Source: Hyphomicrobiales bacterium (GTDB taxonomy: Bacteria; Pseudomonadota; Alphaproteobacteria; Rhizobiales; Rhizobiaceae). Taken from it: DNA of 48,279 nt. The notes under the pieces are model-generated. The model had not been told where the DNA came from and ran no database searches. It worked only from the letters and a program-made list of their open reading frames with translations. Each line of letters begins with the position of its first letter. Positions within the stretch are counted from its first letter, which is position 1. Positions 17,398 to 25,631 of this stretch are shown here, in pieces. Made by a program: the position numbers and the translations under genes. The stretch is from assembly GCA_900471605.1 (NCBI GenBank), contig UCEY01000063.1, positions 1 to 48,279 of the forward strand. Direction: 5' to 3'.

Positions 17398-19032
17398 ATG
17401 GCGTATTTCGTGGGCGTCGATGTCGGCACGGGCAGTGCGCGGGCGGGCGTGTTCGACGCGGCCGGCCGGCTGCTGGGATCGGCATCGCGGCCGATCGCGA
17501 CATTGAAGCCCGCGGAAGATTTCGTCGAACAGTCGTCGCGCGACATATGGGACGCGGTGTGCAATTGCGTGCGCCGCGCCTGTTCCGAAGCAGCGATCGA
17601 TGTCGGCAAGGTCGCCGGCATCGGCTTCGACGCCACCTGCTCGCTGGTCGTGGTGGATCAGGACGGCGGACCGGTGACGGTCAGCCCGACCGGCGAGGAC
17701 GACTGGAACGTCATCGTCTGGATGGACCACCGGGCGATCGGCGACGCGCAAGCCATCAACGGCTTCGGCGGACGGGTGCTCGATTATGTCGGCGGCGTCA
17801 TCTCCCCGGAAATGGAAATGCCCAAGCTCCGCTGGCTGAAGCGGGAAATGCCGGCAAGCTGGGCGCGCGCCGCCGCCTTCTTCGACCTGCCGGATTGGCT
17901 GGTCCATCGGGCCAGCGGCTCACAAACCCGCTCGCTCTGCAGCACGGTCTGCAAATGGACCTATCTCGGCCAGGAAGGGATGAACGGGGAAGGCTGGGGG
18001 CGGGGTTTCCTCGAGACGATCGGCCTCGGCGACCTGGCGAAGGACGGCTTCGCGGCCATCGGGCAGCGGTTCGCCGCGCCCGGCGACAAGGTCGGCGTGC
18101 TGTCGGCCAGGGCGGCGGCAGAACTCGGCCTGCCGGAGGGGGTGGCGGTAGCCGCGAGCCTGATCGATGCCTATTCCGGCGCACTCGGCACGCTCGGTGT
18201 CGGCATGGAACATGGCCCTCTCGACACCCGCCTGGCCCTGATCGCCGGCACCTCGTCCTGCCACATCACCGTCAGCCCGGAACCGCCCTTCGTGCCGGGC
18301 GTCTGGGGCCCATATTATTCCGTGCTGCTCTCCGGCCTGTGGGCCAACGAGGCGGGTCAGTCCGCTGCCGGCGCCCTGATCGACAGGGTGATCGACGGTC
18401 ATGGCGCTGCTGCCGAGGCGAAAAGGCTTGCATCCGAAAAGGGCGTCAGCCTTTTCGACCTGCTGGACCGGCGTCTGGAAGCCATGGCGACGGAAGACGA
18501 CGAGGGAGAAACCGCGCTCCTGACGGCCGGCCGTCATGTCCAGCCGGATTTCCACGGCAACCGGTCGCCGCTTGCCGATCCGCTGCGCAAGGGCGCGATC
18601 GTCGGGCTCTCGCTCGATAGCGGCATCGACGACCTCGCCCTCGACTATCTCGCGACGCTTCAAGCCCTTGCCTATGGCACCCGCCACATCATCGAGGAGA
18701 TGCGCGCCAACGGCGTGACGGTCGAGACCCTGGTGGTGAGCGGCGGGCTTGCCCAGAACCGCCTCTTCCTGCGCGAACATGGCGACGCCACCGGCTGCCT
18801 GATCGTCGTGCCAGACCAGAAGGAACCGGTGCTCGCCGGCAGCGCCATGCTCGGTGCAGTGGCTGCGGGCCACTACGCCGACCTGCCCCAAGCCATGGCC
18901 GCGATGAGTGGCGAAGGCACGGTGGTCGAGCCGCGCGGCGGGGAAATCGCCGCCTACCATGACAGCAAATACCGGGTCTTCCGCCGCATGCAGGAGGACT
19001 TTGCCGCCTATGCGGCGCTGATGTCGGGATAA
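17398..19032 (+). CDS. FGGY-family carbohydrate (pentulose) kinase
   Basis: A 544-residue kinase. The N-terminal ATPase-fold phosphate motif GVDVGTGSARAGVFD, the segment GFDATCSLVVVD, the substrate-loop motif VWMDHRA, the second-domain phosphate motif AGTSSCHI and the C-terminal VVSGGLAQN are all visible. Length and motifs fit the ribulokinase/D-ribulose kinase branch rather than glycerol kinase. It should phosphorylate a ketose made by the neighbouring isomerase-like protein. The ATG at 17398 has GGGGGA seven bases upstream; a TTG at 17392 is too close to that site. Gap to the hydratase gene is 22 bases. Confidence 0.88.
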   Translation: MAYFVGVDVGTGSARAGVFDAAGRLLGSASRPIATLKPAEDFVEQSSRDIWDAVCNCVRRACSEAAIDVGKVAGIGFDATCSLVVVDQDGGPVTVSPTGEDDWNVIVWMDHRAIGDAQAINGFGGRVLDYVGGVISPEMEMPKLRWLKREMPASWARAAAFFDLPDWLVHRASGSQTRSLCSTVCKWTYLGQEGMNGEGWGRGFLETIGLGDLAKDGFAAIGQRFAAPGDKVGVLSARAAAELGLPEGVAVAASLIDAYSGALGTLGVGMEHGPLDTRLALIAGTSSCHITVSPEPPFVPGVWGPYYSVLLSGLWANEAGQSAAGALIDRVIDGHGAAAEAKRLASEKGVSLFDLLDRRLEAMATEDDEGETALLTAGRHVQPDFHGNRSPLADPLRKGAIVGLSLDSGIDDLALDYLATLQALAYGTRHIIEEMRANGVTVETLVVSGGLAQNRLFLREHGDATGCLIVVPDQKEPVLAGSAMLGAVAAGHYADLPQAMAAMSGEGTVVEPRGGEIAAYHDSKYRVFRRMQEDFAAYAALMSG

Positions 19033-19072
19033 CGACGACCAGCCGGTTCGTGATCGAATGAGGGATGAGGAT

Positions 19073-20686
19073 ATGACGAAGGAAATTGCGCTCTTTGCCA
19101 GCGGCGACCTGCGGCTCAGCGCCAACCAGCAATGCTGGGCGGCCCAGGAGGCAATGGAGAAAAAGCTCGCTGACGTGCTCGCCGGCATGGGTTACGCCGT
19201 CAGGCGCGCCCATCCCTACAAGCCGGAGGAAAAGCATGGTTTCCTCTCGTCTCAGCGCGAGGGCATGGATGCCTTTGCAGCGATCGACCCGCACGTGCCG
19301 GTGATCGTCGCCGAAGCCGTCTGGCAATATTCCCACCACGTGCTCGCGGGCTTGACCTCCCACAAGGGACCGATCCTCACGGTCGCCAACTGGTCCGGCC
19401 AATGGCCGGGCCTAGTCGGCATGCTGAACCTCAACGGATCGCTGACCAAGGCCGGTGTCCCCTATTCCACCCTCTGGAGCGAAGCCTTCGACGATACCTT
19501 CTTCCTCGACGGGTTGAAGGAATGGCTGGAGACGGAAACGATCCGGCACGACGCGTCCCATGTGACGCCCCTCGATGCCGCGGCCCTGCCCGCCGACCTC
19601 AAGGCGCTGGCGAGAGAGATCGCCGACGATTTCCGCCGCAACAAGGTCATCCTCGGCATTTTCGACGAGGGCTGCATGGGCATGTACAACGCCATCATTC
19701 CCGACGAACTGCTGGTGCCGCTCGGCATCTTCAAGGAGCGCCTGTCGCAATCGAGCCTCTATTACGCCACCACCCAGGTGCCGGTCGAGGAAGGCAGGGC
19801 CATCTACCGGGACCTCGTCGCCAAGGGCATGACCTTCCATCTCGGCTCGGATCCGAAGACCGAGCTGACCGAGGCGCAGGTGATCGACCAGTGCCGCATG
19901 TACATCGCCGCGGTCCGCATGGCGGAAGAGTTCGGCTGCGAGGCGATCGGCATCCAGTATCAGCAGGGGCTGAAGGATCTTCTCCCCGCCTCCGACCTGG
20001 TGGAAGGCATCCTCAACGACGACGGCCGGCCGGATGTCAGGAACAGGCATGGACAGGTGATCCGCAAGGGCCAGGCGATCGTCCACTTCAACGAGGTGGA
20101 CGAATGCGCCGGCCTCGACGGACTGATGACCAACCGGCTGCACCGCGCGCTCGGCCAGCCGGTCGAGAACACCTTGCACGACCTGCGCTGGGGCGACCGC
20201 GACGCCTCCGGCTCCGTCGACGATTTCGTCTGGGTGTTCGAGATTTCCGGCGCGGTTCCCCCGTCGCATAACGAAGGCGGCTGGGCCGGCTCAGACAGCC
20301 TGCGTCAGCCGGCGATGTTCTTCCCGGCCGGCGGCGGCACGCTGCGCGGCATCGCCCGCCCGGGCGAGATCGTCTGGTCGCGCGTCTTCGTCGAGGACAG
20401 CAGGCTGAAGATGGATATCGGCCGCGGCCGGGCCATTTCCCTGCCGAGGCAGGAAACCGAACGCCGCTGGAAATCCACCAACGAACAATGGCCGATGATG
20501 CACGGCGTGCTGACCGGTGTCAGCCGCGACCAGATGATGGCCCGCCACAAGGCGAACCACATCCAGGTCGCCTATGCCAACTCGCCGCGCGAAGCCGATC
20601 GCGCCGCCCTTGCCAAGGCCGCGTTGGCTGCGGAACTCGGGATCGAGGTGAGTTTCTGTGGCCAGAGCCAGAGCCGGTTGGCTTGA
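19073..20686 (+). CDS. L-fucose/L-arabinose isomerase-like protein
   Basis: A 537-residue cytoplasmic protein resembling the fucose-isomerase superfamily. The N-terminal domain (ALFASGDLRLSANQQCWAAQ) and the later GCEAIGIQYQQGLKDLL, FNEVDECAGLDGLMTNRL and VFEISGAVPPSH segments fit that group, although it is shorter than E. coli FucI (about 590). Acidic and histidine residues that could bind the catalytic metal are present, but were not aligned one by one. With the FGGY kinase directly upstream, an aldose-to-ketose-to-ketose-phosphate route is plausible. The ATG at 19073 has GAGG nine bases upstream and is preferred over an ATG at 19058. Confidence 0.65.
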   Translation: MTKEIALFASGDLRLSANQQCWAAQEAMEKKLADVLAGMGYAVRRAHPYKPEEKHGFLSSQREGMDAFAAIDPHVPVIVAEAVWQYSHHVLAGLTSHKGPILTVANWSGQWPGLVGMLNLNGSLTKAGVPYSTLWSEAFDDTFFLDGLKEWLETETIRHDASHVTPLDAAALPADLKALAREIADDFRRNKVILGIFDEGCMGMYNAIIPDELLVPLGIFKERLSQSSLYYATTQVPVEEGRAIYRDLVAKGMTFHLGSDPKTELTEAQVIDQCRMYIAAVRMAEEFGCEAIGIQYQQGLKDLLPASDLVEGILNDDGRPDVRNRHGQVIRKGQAIVHFNEVDECAGLDGLMTNRLHRALGQPVENTLHDLRWGDRDASGSVDDFVWVFEISGAVPPSHNEGGWAGSDSLRQPAMFFPAGGGTLRGIARPGEIVWSRVFVEDSRLKMDIGRGRAISLPRQETERRWKSTNEQWPMMHGVLTGVSRDQMMARHKANHIQVAYANSPREADRAALAKAALAAELGIEVSFCGQSQSRLA

Positions 20687-20762
20687 GCGCAGAGGACAAA
20701 CCGGCCACCTAGTTTCTCCAGTCCGCATTCCGCGCAAATCCCCTAAAATACCTAGTTGATTT

Positions 20763-20774
20763 CTGACATGTCAG
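20763..20774. promoter_or_regulatory. Operator candidate CTGACATGTCAG in front of the right DapA-like gene
   Basis: A perfect 12-base palindrome 44 bases upstream of the second DapA-like gene. It shares the CTGA/TCAG arms of the dyads at 14658-14674 and 16399-16413, with a four- rather than five-base spacer. The 132-base gap after the isomerase-like gene is therefore probably an internal promoter for the DapA-GntR-ABC part of the right module. Confidence 0.6.
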
Positions 20775-20818
20775 TATGCCAATGTTAATTCCAACACTGG
20801 GAGGATAGATAATCCAAT

Positions 20819-21697
20819 ATGAGGTTCGGGCTCTCCGTCGCACTCGCGACTCCTTTTGACAAAGACGGCCGGATTGCGCTCGACGCGATGGTCGCCCAGG
20901 CTCGCCGCAGCCTGGATGCCGGCTGTGCCAGTGCCACGATCTTCGGCACGACCGGCGAAGGCTGCTCGATCGGCAATCGTGAGCGGGAGGCGGTCCTTTC
21001 CGCCATGATTTCGGGCGGCATCGCGCCGCATCAGATGGTGGCAGGCGTTCTCGTCGATGCGGCGGAGGATGCCGCCGAACAGGCCGCGCACGCCCTGTCC
21101 AAGGGAGCGCGCAACATCCTGCTGGCGCCGCCATCCTATTTCAAGAATGTCAGCGAGGAAGGCCTGTTCGGCTGGTACTCCGCCGTGTTCGGGCTTCTGG
21201 GCGACAAGGCCCGCGACATCATCGTCTACCACATCCCCTCGGTCACGATGGTGCCGCTGAGCCACGCGCTGATCGGCCGGCTCCGCGAGGCATTTCCCGG
21301 CGTCGTCACCGGCGTGAAGGATTCCGGCGGCGAATGGGCTTTCACCGAAAAGCTGCTCAAGGACCATGGCGACCTCATCATCCTGATCGGTGACGAGCGT
21401 CATCTGGCCCAGGGCGTGCGCCTCGGCGGACAGGGCGCGATTTCGGGCGTCGCGAATTTCGCCCCGCGCGAAGTCCGCCGCATGGCCGTCGATGGCGAGG
21501 ACGATCAGCGGATCGTCGATCTCGTCCTCGAATTGCTGAAATATCCCGTGACCCCGGCCGTCAAGGCGATGATCGCCCATCTGTCGGGCGATCCGTCCTG
21601 GCTGAGGGTGCGGCCGCCGCTTCTGTCGATCACGGAAGAAGGACAGCGCCTCCTGGGTTCGGCTTTCGACACCCTGTTCCGTTCGAAGGCGGCCTGA
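20819..21697 (+). CDS. DapA-family lyase/aldolase (right module)
   Basis: A 292-residue class I aldolase-superfamily protein with GTTGEG (43-48), the catalytic tyrosine in VYHIPS (Tyr137) and the Schiff-base lysine in GVKDSGGEW (Lys167). It is only distantly related to the left-module DapA-like protein, so the two probably act on different keto-deoxy acids or in opposite senses. A GGGAGGA sequence lies 13 bases upstream of the ATG, rather far. It is followed after four bases by a GntR regulator, the same gene pair as in the left module. Confidence 0.86.
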   Translation: MRFGLSVALATPFDKDGRIALDAMVAQARRSLDAGCASATIFGTTGEGCSIGNREREAVLSAMISGGIAPHQMVAGVLVDAAEDAAEQAAHALSKGARNILLAPPSYFKNVSEEGLFGWYSAVFGLLGDKARDIIVYHIPSVTMVPLSHALIGRLREAFPGVVTGVKDSGGEWAFTEKLLKDHGDLIILIGDERHLAQGVRLGGQGAISGVANFAPREVRRMAVDGEDDQRIVDLVLELLKYPVTPAVKAMIAHLSGDPSWLRVRPPLLSITEEGQRLLGSAFDTLFRSKAA

Positions 21698-21701
21698 GGT
21701 C

Positions 21702-22382
21702 ATGGATCAGGCGCGCCCCACGGAAAGTCCGGTCGAGGAGCCGTCGACGCTGAGGGAGAAGGCTTACGAGAGCTTCACGCGCCACCTTCTGGCCCGGGAC
21801 GTTCGCCCGGGCCAGTTCGTCTCGCAGCGCCGGCTGGTGGAACTGACCGGCCTGACGCTGGGCGCCATCCGTGAACTCGTTCCGAGGCTGGAGGCCGAGG
21901 GGCTGATCAAGACCGTACCGCAACGCGGCCTGCAGATCGCCCATATCGACCTGAACCTCATCCGTGAGGCCTTCCAGCTTCGGCTTTTTCTCGAAAAGGA
22001 GGCCGTCGCGCTCTTCGTGCATACGGCTTCCGAAGAGACGGTCGGGAAACTGCTGAGGGAGCATCGCGAGATCGCCGACGCGATCCAGGGCGGCAATGAC
22101 AGCCGGGAGCTGGAACTGCGCGCGCAGGCCGTCGACTGGGGCATGCACGACGCCTTCATCGACGCGCTCGGCAACACGATCATCTCCAACGTCTACCGGG
22201 TCAATTCCATCAAGATGCGGCTGATCAGGCAGGAACGGTTCCGCATTGACGGCCGGGTCGGCCCCGTCATGAGCGAGCATCTGAAAGTGCTCGAAGCGAT
22301 CGAGCGGCGCTCCGTGGAGGAAGCGGTCGCGGCGCTCGTCGCCCATATCAATCACGCGAGGGATCGCGCGATCAGACTTTAG
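21702..22382 (+). CDS. GntR/FCD-family transcriptional regulator (right module)
   Basis: A 226-residue regulator with a GntR winged helix (RPGQFVSQRRLVELTGLTLGAIRELVPRLEAEGL) and FCD domain (WGMHDAFIDALGN, MSEHLKVLEAI, HINHARDRA). It is the paralogue of the regulator at 14763-15446 and occupies the same place next to a DapA-like gene. Given near-identical recognition-helix positions (SQR-LVxLxGLxxGAxRELxPRL), both may recognise the CTGA...TCAG dyads found here. A 50-base gap separates it from the binding-protein gene. Confidence 0.9.
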   Translation: MDQARPTESPVEEPSTLREKAYESFTRHLLARDVRPGQFVSQRRLVELTGLTLGAIRELVPRLEAEGLIKTVPQRGLQIAHIDLNLIREAFQLRLFLEKEAVALFVHTASEETVGKLLREHREIADAIQGGNDSRELELRAQAVDWGMHDAFIDALGNTIISNVYRVNSIKMRLIRQERFRIDGRVGPVMSEHLKVLEAIERRSVEEAVAALVAHINHARDRAIRL

Positions 22383-22432
22383 AAAAAGCAGCCGGAGACA
22401 AGGGTATCCGGCACAATAGGAGGAGGAATAGC

Positions 22433-23764
22433 ATGTCATCTTCGTTCTGGAATCCCACCCGCCGCGGCTTCCTGGCCGGCTCGGCCGCGCTCGGCGCAGC
22501 CGGACTGGTCGGTTCGCGCCCGGCGTCGGCGGCCGTCGACTGGAAGCGCTTCACTGGCACCACGCTGGAAGTGAACCTCGTCAAAAGCCCGCGCGGCGAC
22601 ACCATCATCAAGTACCTGGCCGAGTTCGAGGCCCTGACCGGCATCAAGGTCAATGCCGAAGCCACCCCGGAACAGCAGCAACGCCAGAAGGCGACGATCG
22701 AGCTCTCGTCCGGCAAGCCGAGCTTCGACGTCATCCACCTGAGCTACCACGTCCAGAAGCGCCAGTTCGAAAAGGGCGGCTGGCTTGCCGATATCAGCGG
22801 CTTCCTGAAGGATCCGTCGCTCACCGACCCGTCTTTGACGGAAGGTGATTTCGCCGAAGCCGGCCTCACCTTTGCCAAGGACAAGGACGGCAAGCTGCGC
22901 TCCCTGCCCTTCTCGGTCGATTACTGGATCGTCTACTGGAACAAGGAACTCTTCGAGAAGAAGGGCCTCGCCTACCCGAAGACCTTCGATGAGATGGCGG
23001 CGGCAGCCGAAGCGCTGACCGACAAGAGCACCAATACCTACGGCTTCGTCGCCCGCGGCCTGAAGAACGCCAACGTTCCGGTCTGGACGACGCTCATGCT
23101 CGGTTACGGCGCGACGCCGCTCGGTTCGGATGGCAAGCTGCGCACGACCTCCGACGAGGCCATCGAAGCTGCCAAGCTCTACCAGCGTCTGATGACCAAG
23201 TCGGCACCGGCCGGCATTTCCGGCTTCAACTGGGCGGAATCCCAGTCGGCCTTCCTGCAGGGCAAGGTCGGCATGTGGCTGGATGGCGTCGGCTTCGCCC
23301 CGCCGCTCGAAGACCCGCAGAAATCCCGCGTCGTCGGCAAGGTTGGCTACGGCGTCATGCCGAAGGGACCGAAGGCGCAGGCCGCCGCCACCACCGGCGA
23401 CGGCATCGCCGTCACCGCCGCCAGCCAGAAGAAGGAAGCGGCCTATCTGTTCTGCCAGTGGGTCATCTCCAAGGAGATGGGCGCACGCCTGCTGCAGGCC
23501 GGTGCCGGCGTTCCCTTCCGCCAGTCGATCCTCGCCGATGCGGAAGTCCGCAAGGGTGTCACGATGCCGGGCGCCTGGGTGGATGCGGTCGCCGCGTCCG
23601 GCAAGGTCTCGCAGCTCGCGCTGCCGGTCATCATTCCGGTCACGGAATTCCGCGACATCTACGGCGTCGGCCTGACCAACATGATCGGCGGCGCCGACCC
23701 TGCGACGGAACTGAAGACCGCAACGGCGCAGTTCGAACCGGTCCTTGCCAAGAGCGAGGGATAA
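22433..23764 (+). CDS. Sugar ABC transporter substrate-binding protein, family 1 (right module)
   Basis: A 443-residue precursor with a Tat leader (twin arginine in RRGFLAG, residues 10-16, hydrophobic core AALGAAGLVG, cleavage near SAA). The mature part is a family 1 carbohydrate-binding protein with the early ALTGIKVNAEATPEQQQRQK and the lobe motif VDYWIVYWNKELFEKKGL. AGGAGGAGG stands a few bases before the ATG, a very strong binding site that fits high expression of a binding protein. Its stop overlaps the next start (TAATG). Confidence 0.93.
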   Translation: MSSSFWNPTRRGFLAGSAALGAAGLVGSRPASAAVDWKRFTGTTLEVNLVKSPRGDTIIKYLAEFEALTGIKVNAEATPEQQQRQKATIELSSGKPSFDVIHLSYHVQKRQFEKGGWLADISGFLKDPSLTDPSLTEGDFAEAGLTFAKDKDGKLRSLPFSVDYWIVYWNKELFEKKGLAYPKTFDEMAAAAEALTDKSTNTYGFVARGLKNANVPVWTTLMLGYGATPLGSDGKLRTTSDEAIEAAKLYQRLMTKSAPAGISGFNWAESQSAFLQGKVGMWLDGVGFAPPLEDPQKSRVVGKVGYGVMPKGPKAQAAATTGDGIAVTAASQKKEAAYLFCQWVISKEMGARLLQAGAGVPFRQSILADAEVRKGVTMPGAWVDAVAASGKVSQLALPVIIPVTEFRDIYGVGLTNMIGGADPATELKTATAQFEPVLAKSEG

Positions 23765-24699
23765 TGGCCTCCGTGAGCATCGAAACAGCACGGACGGAAA
23801 CCGGTAACAAGGGGAGCAAGCCGAGCCGGCTTGCTCCCAACTACTGGCCTTTCGTTGTTCCGGCCCTGATCGTCATCGGCGCGGTCATCGTCTTCCCGTG
23901 GGTTTTCACTCTCTGGATGAGCGTGAACAGCTGGACGCTGGGACAGGAACAGACCTTCGCTGGATTGGACAACTACATCCGGCTGGCGACCGATTTCCGC
24001 TTCTGGGAATCGCTCTGGCACACGCTGATCTTCACGGTGCTGGCGGTCGTGGCGCCGCTGTTTCTCGGTACGCTCGCAGCCCTTATCTTCGATGCACAGT
24101 TCCCGGGGAGGGGTTTCCTGCGCGGCGTCTTCGTCATGCCGATGATGGCGACCCCGGTCGCCATCGCCCTCGTCTGGACCATGATGTTTCACCCGCAGCT
24201 CGGCGTGCTCAACTATCTCCTGTCGCTGGTCGGCATCGGCCCGCAGGAATGGATCTATAACCGCTACAGTGTCATCCCCTCGCTCGTCCTCGTCGAGACC
24301 TGGCAATGGACGCCGCTGATCATGCTGATCGTGCTCGGCGGCCTCGCCGCCCTCCCGCGCGAACCCTATGAAAGCGCCGAGATCGACGGCGCCAACGCCT
24401 GGCAGAAATTCCGCTACCTGACGCTGCCGATGATCGCGCCCTTCCTGATGATCGGCGTCATCATCCGCTCGATCGACGCGATCAAGAGCTTCGACATCAT
24501 CTACGCGATGACGCAGGGCGGGCCGGGCACGGCGTCCGAGACGATCAACATCTACCTCTACAACACCGCCTTCTCCTATTACGACATCGGCTACGGCTCG
24601 GCGATGGCGGTCGTCTTCTTCGTCATCATCGTCGCGCTCTCCTTCGCGCTGATGATGGTGCGCGCACGGGCGAACTGGTCGGACATGGAGACGCGCTGA
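23764..24699 (+). CDS. Sugar ABC transporter permease (MalF-like, right module)
   Basis: A 311-residue CUT1 permease. The N-terminal helix (YWPFVVPALIVIGAVIVFPWVF), the coupling-helix motif EPYESAEIDGANAWQKFRYLTLP and TQGGPGTASETINIYLYN near the end are typical of MalF/UgpA partners. Translation is coupled to the binding protein by a one-base overlap (TAATG), and to the next permease by TGATG. Confidence 0.93.
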   Translation: MASVSIETARTETGNKGSKPSRLAPNYWPFVVPALIVIGAVIVFPWVFTLWMSVNSWTLGQEQTFAGLDNYIRLATDFRFWESLWHTLIFTVLAVVAPLFLGTLAALIFDAQFPGRGFLRGVFVMPMMATPVAIALVWTMMFHPQLGVLNYLLSLVGIGPQEWIYNRYSVIPSLVLVETWQWTPLIMLIVLGGLAALPREPYESAEIDGANAWQKFRYLTLPMIAPFLMIGVIIRSIDAIKSFDIIYAMTQGGPGTASETINIYLYNTAFSYYDIGYGSAMAVVFFVIIVALSFALMMVRARANWSDMETR

Positions 24700-25550
24700 T
24701 GGAACGCACCCCCGTCAAACGCCCGTTTATCAAACGCAGGACGCTAGATCGTGTCGGCCTTCTGTTCGCGGCCCTCATCATGGTATCGCCGGTCGTGCTG
24801 TTCTTCCTCTGGATGATCTCGCTGTCGCTCAAATACGAGATCGACAACGGCGCCTACCCGCCGATCCTCATTCCGGAAAACTTTGCCTGGGCGAACTATG
24901 TGCAGGTGTTCAAGGAGAACAACTTCTTCCTTTATTTCTGGAACTCAGTGCTCGTCACCGGCGCAGCCACCCTGCTGGCGCTGATCATCGGCGTGCCGGC
25001 CGGCTACGGCATCGCCCGGCTGAAGGCCGAGAAGGCGGCGATCGTCATCATGATCGCCCGCATGACGCCCGGCCTCTCCTTCCTCATTCCGCTCTTCCTG
25101 CTGTTCCAGTGGCTGAACCTGCTTGGCACGCTCTGGCCGCAGATCATCATCCATCTCGTCGTCACCGTGCCGATCGTCGTGTGGATCATGATCGGTTATT
25201 TCGAGACGACGCCGATGGAGCTCGAGGAAGCCGCCAGCATCGACGGCGCGACACCCTGGCAGGTGTTCCGCCTCGTGGCCTTGCCGATCGCCAAGCCCGG
25301 CATCGTGGTCGCCTTCATCCTGGCGCTGATCTTCTCCTGGAACAACTTCGTTTTCGGCATCGTGCTCGCCAGCCGCACCACGCGAACGCTGCCGGTCGCC
25401 GTCTACAACATGCTTTCCTTCGAACAGGTCAGCTGGGGGCCGCTCGCCGCCGCTGCGCTGATCGTCACCCTCCCCGTGCTGGTACTCACCCTGTTCGCCC
25501 AGAAGCAGATCGTCGCGGGCCTGACGGCCGGCGCGGTCAAGGGCGGCTGA
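24699..25550 (+). CDS. Sugar ABC transporter permease (MalG-like, right module)
   Basis: A 283-residue CUT1 permease with the MalG pattern: short N-terminus, six predicted helices, the coupling motif MELEEAASIDGATPWQVFRLVALP and the C-terminal KGG-type end. It overlaps the preceding permease by one base. After its stop a 47-base palindromic element intervenes before the ATPase gene. Confidence 0.93.
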   Translation: MERTPVKRPFIKRRTLDRVGLLFAALIMVSPVVLFFLWMISLSLKYEIDNGAYPPILIPENFAWANYVQVFKENNFFLYFWNSVLVTGAATLLALIIGVPAGYGIARLKAEKAAIVIMIARMTPGLSFLIPLFLLFQWLNLLGTLWPQIIIHLVVTVPIVVWIMIGYFETTPMELEEAASIDGATPWQVFRLVALPIAKPGIVVAFILALIFSWNNFVFGIVLASRTTRTLPVAVYNMLSFEQVSWGPLAAAALIVTLPVLVLTLFAQKQIVAGLTAGAVKGG

Positions 25551-25554
25551 ACAT

Positions 25555-25601
25555 CGCATGGCGCCCGAAAGTGGAAGCCGGTTTCGGGACAACGCCATGC
25601 G
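25555..25601. repeat. Rhizobial palindromic intergenic repeat inside the ABC operon
   Basis: A nested inverted repeat: outer arms CGCATGGCG (25555-25563) and CGCCATGCG (25593-25601), inner arms CCCGAAA (25564-25570) and TTTCGGG (25582-25588). The core CCCGAAAGTGGAAGCCGGTT resembles the abundant short palindromic elements of rhizobial genomes. It sits in the 81-base gap between permease and ATPase genes, where it would fold in the mRNA and may lower ATPase expression. Confidence 0.7.
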
Positions 25602-25631
25602 CCGGCGCAAAGACAAACAGGATTGAATTTC

